From NCBI GenBank assembly GCA_028293805.1, contig JAQGOC010000377.1, forward strand, positions 1 through 33,183: a DNA stretch of 33,183 nucleotides, written 5' to 3'. Of this stretch, positions 32,095 to 33,183 are shown one piece after another. The number at the start of each line of letters is the position of its first letter. The stretch's first letter is position 1. Both the position numbers and the translations under genes were made by a program. The notes under the pieces were generated by a model that made no database searches, was not told the DNA's origin, and saw only the letters and a program-made list of their open reading frames with translations. Source of the stretch: Gammaproteobacteria bacterium (GTDB lineage: Bacteria; Pseudomonadota; Gammaproteobacteria; Steroidobacterales; Steroidobacteraceae).

Positions 32095-32607
32095 ATGCAC
32101 AAGCTCATGTTGGCGTGGTCCATCCTGGCCCTGCTCGCAGGCTCTTCCGTGTCGGCCGGTGCCGCGGAATCGGCGGCGGTGGTCAAGGCAGATTCCCCAC
32201 AGCTCGCGGCTTTCAAGAAGGCCATCCGTGAGAAATACGATATGAAGGAGAAGGCATTCACCGCCCACGACGCGGAAACGATCGTTACGCGCTTCTATGC
32301 CGCGGACGCGGTTTCTGTGGGCGAAGGCTTTGGCATCTTCAACGGGCGCTCGCAGCTGCGGCCGCTCTATGACAAGGCTGTGAACGAATACACCGTGAAA
32401 GTCACCTCTATGCACACGGTCGTGAATGGGGATGCCGGATGGGACTGGGCCGACTTCGACGTCATGCCGGTCGATCCCAAGGCAAAGCCGTTCACGCTCG
32501 CCATTCTCTTTCTTTGGGAGAAGGTCAGCGGCCACTGGATATGCAAAGGTGACTTCTACGCCGACGGCAGCTTTCGAACCGGCAAATTGACAGCGCCAAC
32601 GCCGTAG
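32095..32607 (+). CDS. Exported SnoaL-like (NTF2-fold) protein
   Basis: 170 aa. A signal peptide is clear: MHKLMLAWSILALLAGSSVS, with cleavage likely near SAGAA-ES. The mature part, IREKYDMKEKAFTAHDAETIVTRFYAADAVSVGEGFGIFNGRSQL and later FLWEKVSGHWICKGDFYADGSF, is an NTF2/SnoaL-type cone fold. No catalytic set can be read. It starts directly after the flavoprotein stop (zero gap) with GGAG 9 nt upstream, so it is the last gene of the operon. A second exported protein of the same fold is encoded at 24870-25451, suggesting that two small periplasmic proteins serve this pathway. Confidence 0.88.
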   Translation: MHKLMLAWSILALLAGSSVSAGAAESAAVVKADSPQLAAFKKAIREKYDMKEKAFTAHDAETIVTRFYAADAVSVGEGFGIFNGRSQLRPLYDKAVNEYTVKVTSMHTVVNGDAGWDWADFDVMPVDPKAKPFTLAILFLWEKVSGHWICKGDFYADGSFRTGKLTAPTP

Positions 32608-32670
32608 CGATTTACTTGGAGCAGGAAAGGGTCACCGCTTCCATGCTCGGCGACAGGACTTGAATTACCG
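32608..32670. other. Gap after the operon with no recognisable terminator
   Basis: This short gap lies between the SnoaL-like gene and the transposase relic. I see no GC-rich hairpin followed by a T tract, so how the plus-strand operon ends is unclear. Confidence 0.3.
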
Positions 32671-32910
32671 TCAGCGCCACCAAGTAGACCGTCGCCCGGG
32701 TTTGATGCGCTCGATGCGGATGCCCAGGCGTAGCCACCAGACCGAGAGCTTGCTCAGGCCGAAGAAGGCGCTGCGACTGGCAAACGGAACGCCGTTGTCC
32801 GTACGGATCACCCGCGGCAGGCCGAAGTCCCTGTAAGTCCTCTCAAATACGGTAAATGCGTAGTCCTCTGTGGTCGCCTCGAGAGCATCGCAGCACAGCA
32901 GGTAGCGGCT
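32671..32910 (-). pseudogene. Transposase fragment (IS481-type integrase core), degenerate at both ends
   Basis: Minus-strand codons from 32910 to a TGA at 32671-32673 give 79 residues beginning SRYLLCCDALEATTEDYAF, then FGLPRVIRTDNGVPFAS and GLSKLSVWWLRLGIRIERIKPG. This is the rve/DDE catalytic core of IS481-like transposases: the conserved Asp of RTDNG is seen, and WWxxLGI and IKPG lead toward the catalytic Glu. The normal continuation (P-x-x-N-G-x-H-E-R) is replaced by RRSTWWR and a stop, so the last catalytic Glu is lost, and upstream of SRY the frame no longer matches the family. No start codon fits. It is a dead relic with no terminal repeats identified. Confidence 0.8.
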
Positions 32911-32989
32911 AACACTCCCGCCACGGCAGCGGAGGCGTCGACGGATGTGCCCGCCGAGGCACGCCGCCGAGCCCCTTCGCTAAGCCGGT

Positions 32990-33183
32990 TCACTGCTTTG
33001 CCTCCGGCTGGCTGGCATCCCGGGAGATCTTCCGGATGTAGGCCAGCAACTCCCGCACCTCGTCGTCCGTGCGATCGTCGAATTTCGGCATTCCTCCCGC
33101 GACCAGCAGGCCATCGTGAAGAATGCCGCGCAGCGCATCGAAGTTGTGCGCGGCGATCGACTCACGGAGATCCGGCGCAATCG
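32990..33183 (-). CDS. C-terminal end of a PQQ/cytochrome c dehydrogenase (truncated by window edge)
   Basis: Reading minus from the right edge gives IAPDLRESIAAHNFDALRGI, then LHDGLLVAGGMPKFDDRTDDEVRELLAYIRKISRDASQPEAKQ and a TGA at 32992-32990. This is the C-terminal half of a cytochrome c domain as found fused to quinoprotein alcohol dehydrogenases: the APDLR segment, the GMPKF axial-Met motif and the final AYIRK helix. The haem CxxCH and any propeller lie beyond the edge, so the PQQ part is inferred from the family. If right, the locus holds a second quinohemoprotein besides the cupin fusion at 6706-9243. It is read toward the transposase relic. Confidence 0.75.
   Translation of the reverse strand, partial: IAPDLRESIAAHNFDALRGILHDGLLVAGGMPKFDDRTDDEVRELLAYIRKISRDASQPEAKQ

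Noticed and set aside
1-33183. tRNA, rRNA, CRISPR array, intact insertion sequence, prophage
   Set aside because: I looked for cloverleaf-like segments, regularly spaced repeats and terminal inverted repeats flanking a transposase, and saw none beyond the transposase relic near 32.7 kb.

Overview
The window is GC-rich, densely packed bacterial DNA. Two SusC-free, 'VTAEKR/VTAQKR'-type TonB receptors, a quinohemoprotein dehydrogenase, a Tat-exported flavoprotein and many acyl-CoA genes point to a catabolically versatile Gram-negative bacterium, such as a Steroidobacter-like gammaproteobacterium or a sphingomonad. That placement is inference from gene style; no rRNA or tRNA is present to confirm it.

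Layout, left to right. A truncated lipoprotein gene with its own promoter runs off the left edge (minus strand), followed by about 1 kb without a convincing gene but with several inverted repeats. A minus-strand operon then encodes an APH-fold kinase, an acyl-CoA dehydrogenase and an SDR (4264 to 1266). Divergent from it, a plus-strand operon encodes a TonB receptor, a PQQ dehydrogenase fused to cytochrome c and a cupin, and an MFS carrier (4398 to 10567). A long run of ten minus-strand genes follows (23636 to 10461): aldehyde dehydrogenase, TonB receptor, acyl-CoA ligase, second aldehyde dehydrogenase, ATP-grasp acyl-CoA synthetase, two hotdog proteins, a thiolase-like protein, a DUF35 protein and a second acyl-CoA ligase. 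Divergent from this run are a fatty acid hydroxylase/sterol desaturase-type membrane protein and an NTF2-like lipoprotein. Next come a TetR regulator (minus) and its divergent plus-strand operon: an ethanolamine-type permease, a class III PLP enzyme, an APH kinase, a Tat-exported spermidine-dehydrogenase-like flavoprotein and an exported SnoaL-like protein. The right edge holds a transposase relic and the C-terminus of another PQQ/cytochrome c dehydrogenase.

How the genes may work together. The strongest unifying signal is an 18-bp element, TATnCT-CGACT-N2-(A/T)(G/T)TCG, placed upstream of three operons: the TonB/PQQ operon, the ten-gene acyl-CoA operon and the permease/PLP/kinase operon. In each case it is oriented toward the operon, and one copy lies beside the tetR-like gene. 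This suggests one regulon for uptake and stepwise degradation of one compound or a small family of compounds. Three chemical modules stand out: (1) kinase plus acyl-CoA dehydrogenase, as in ACAD10/11 and LvaA/LvaC handling of 4-hydroxyacyl-CoA; (2) kinase plus class III PLP enzyme, as in amino-alcohol phosphorylation followed by phospho-lyase elimination; (3) a MaoC pair, a thiolase fold lacking its nucleophilic Cys, and DUF35, as in the hydratase/retro-aldolase of steroid side-chain degradation. The true substrate cannot be read from the sequence.
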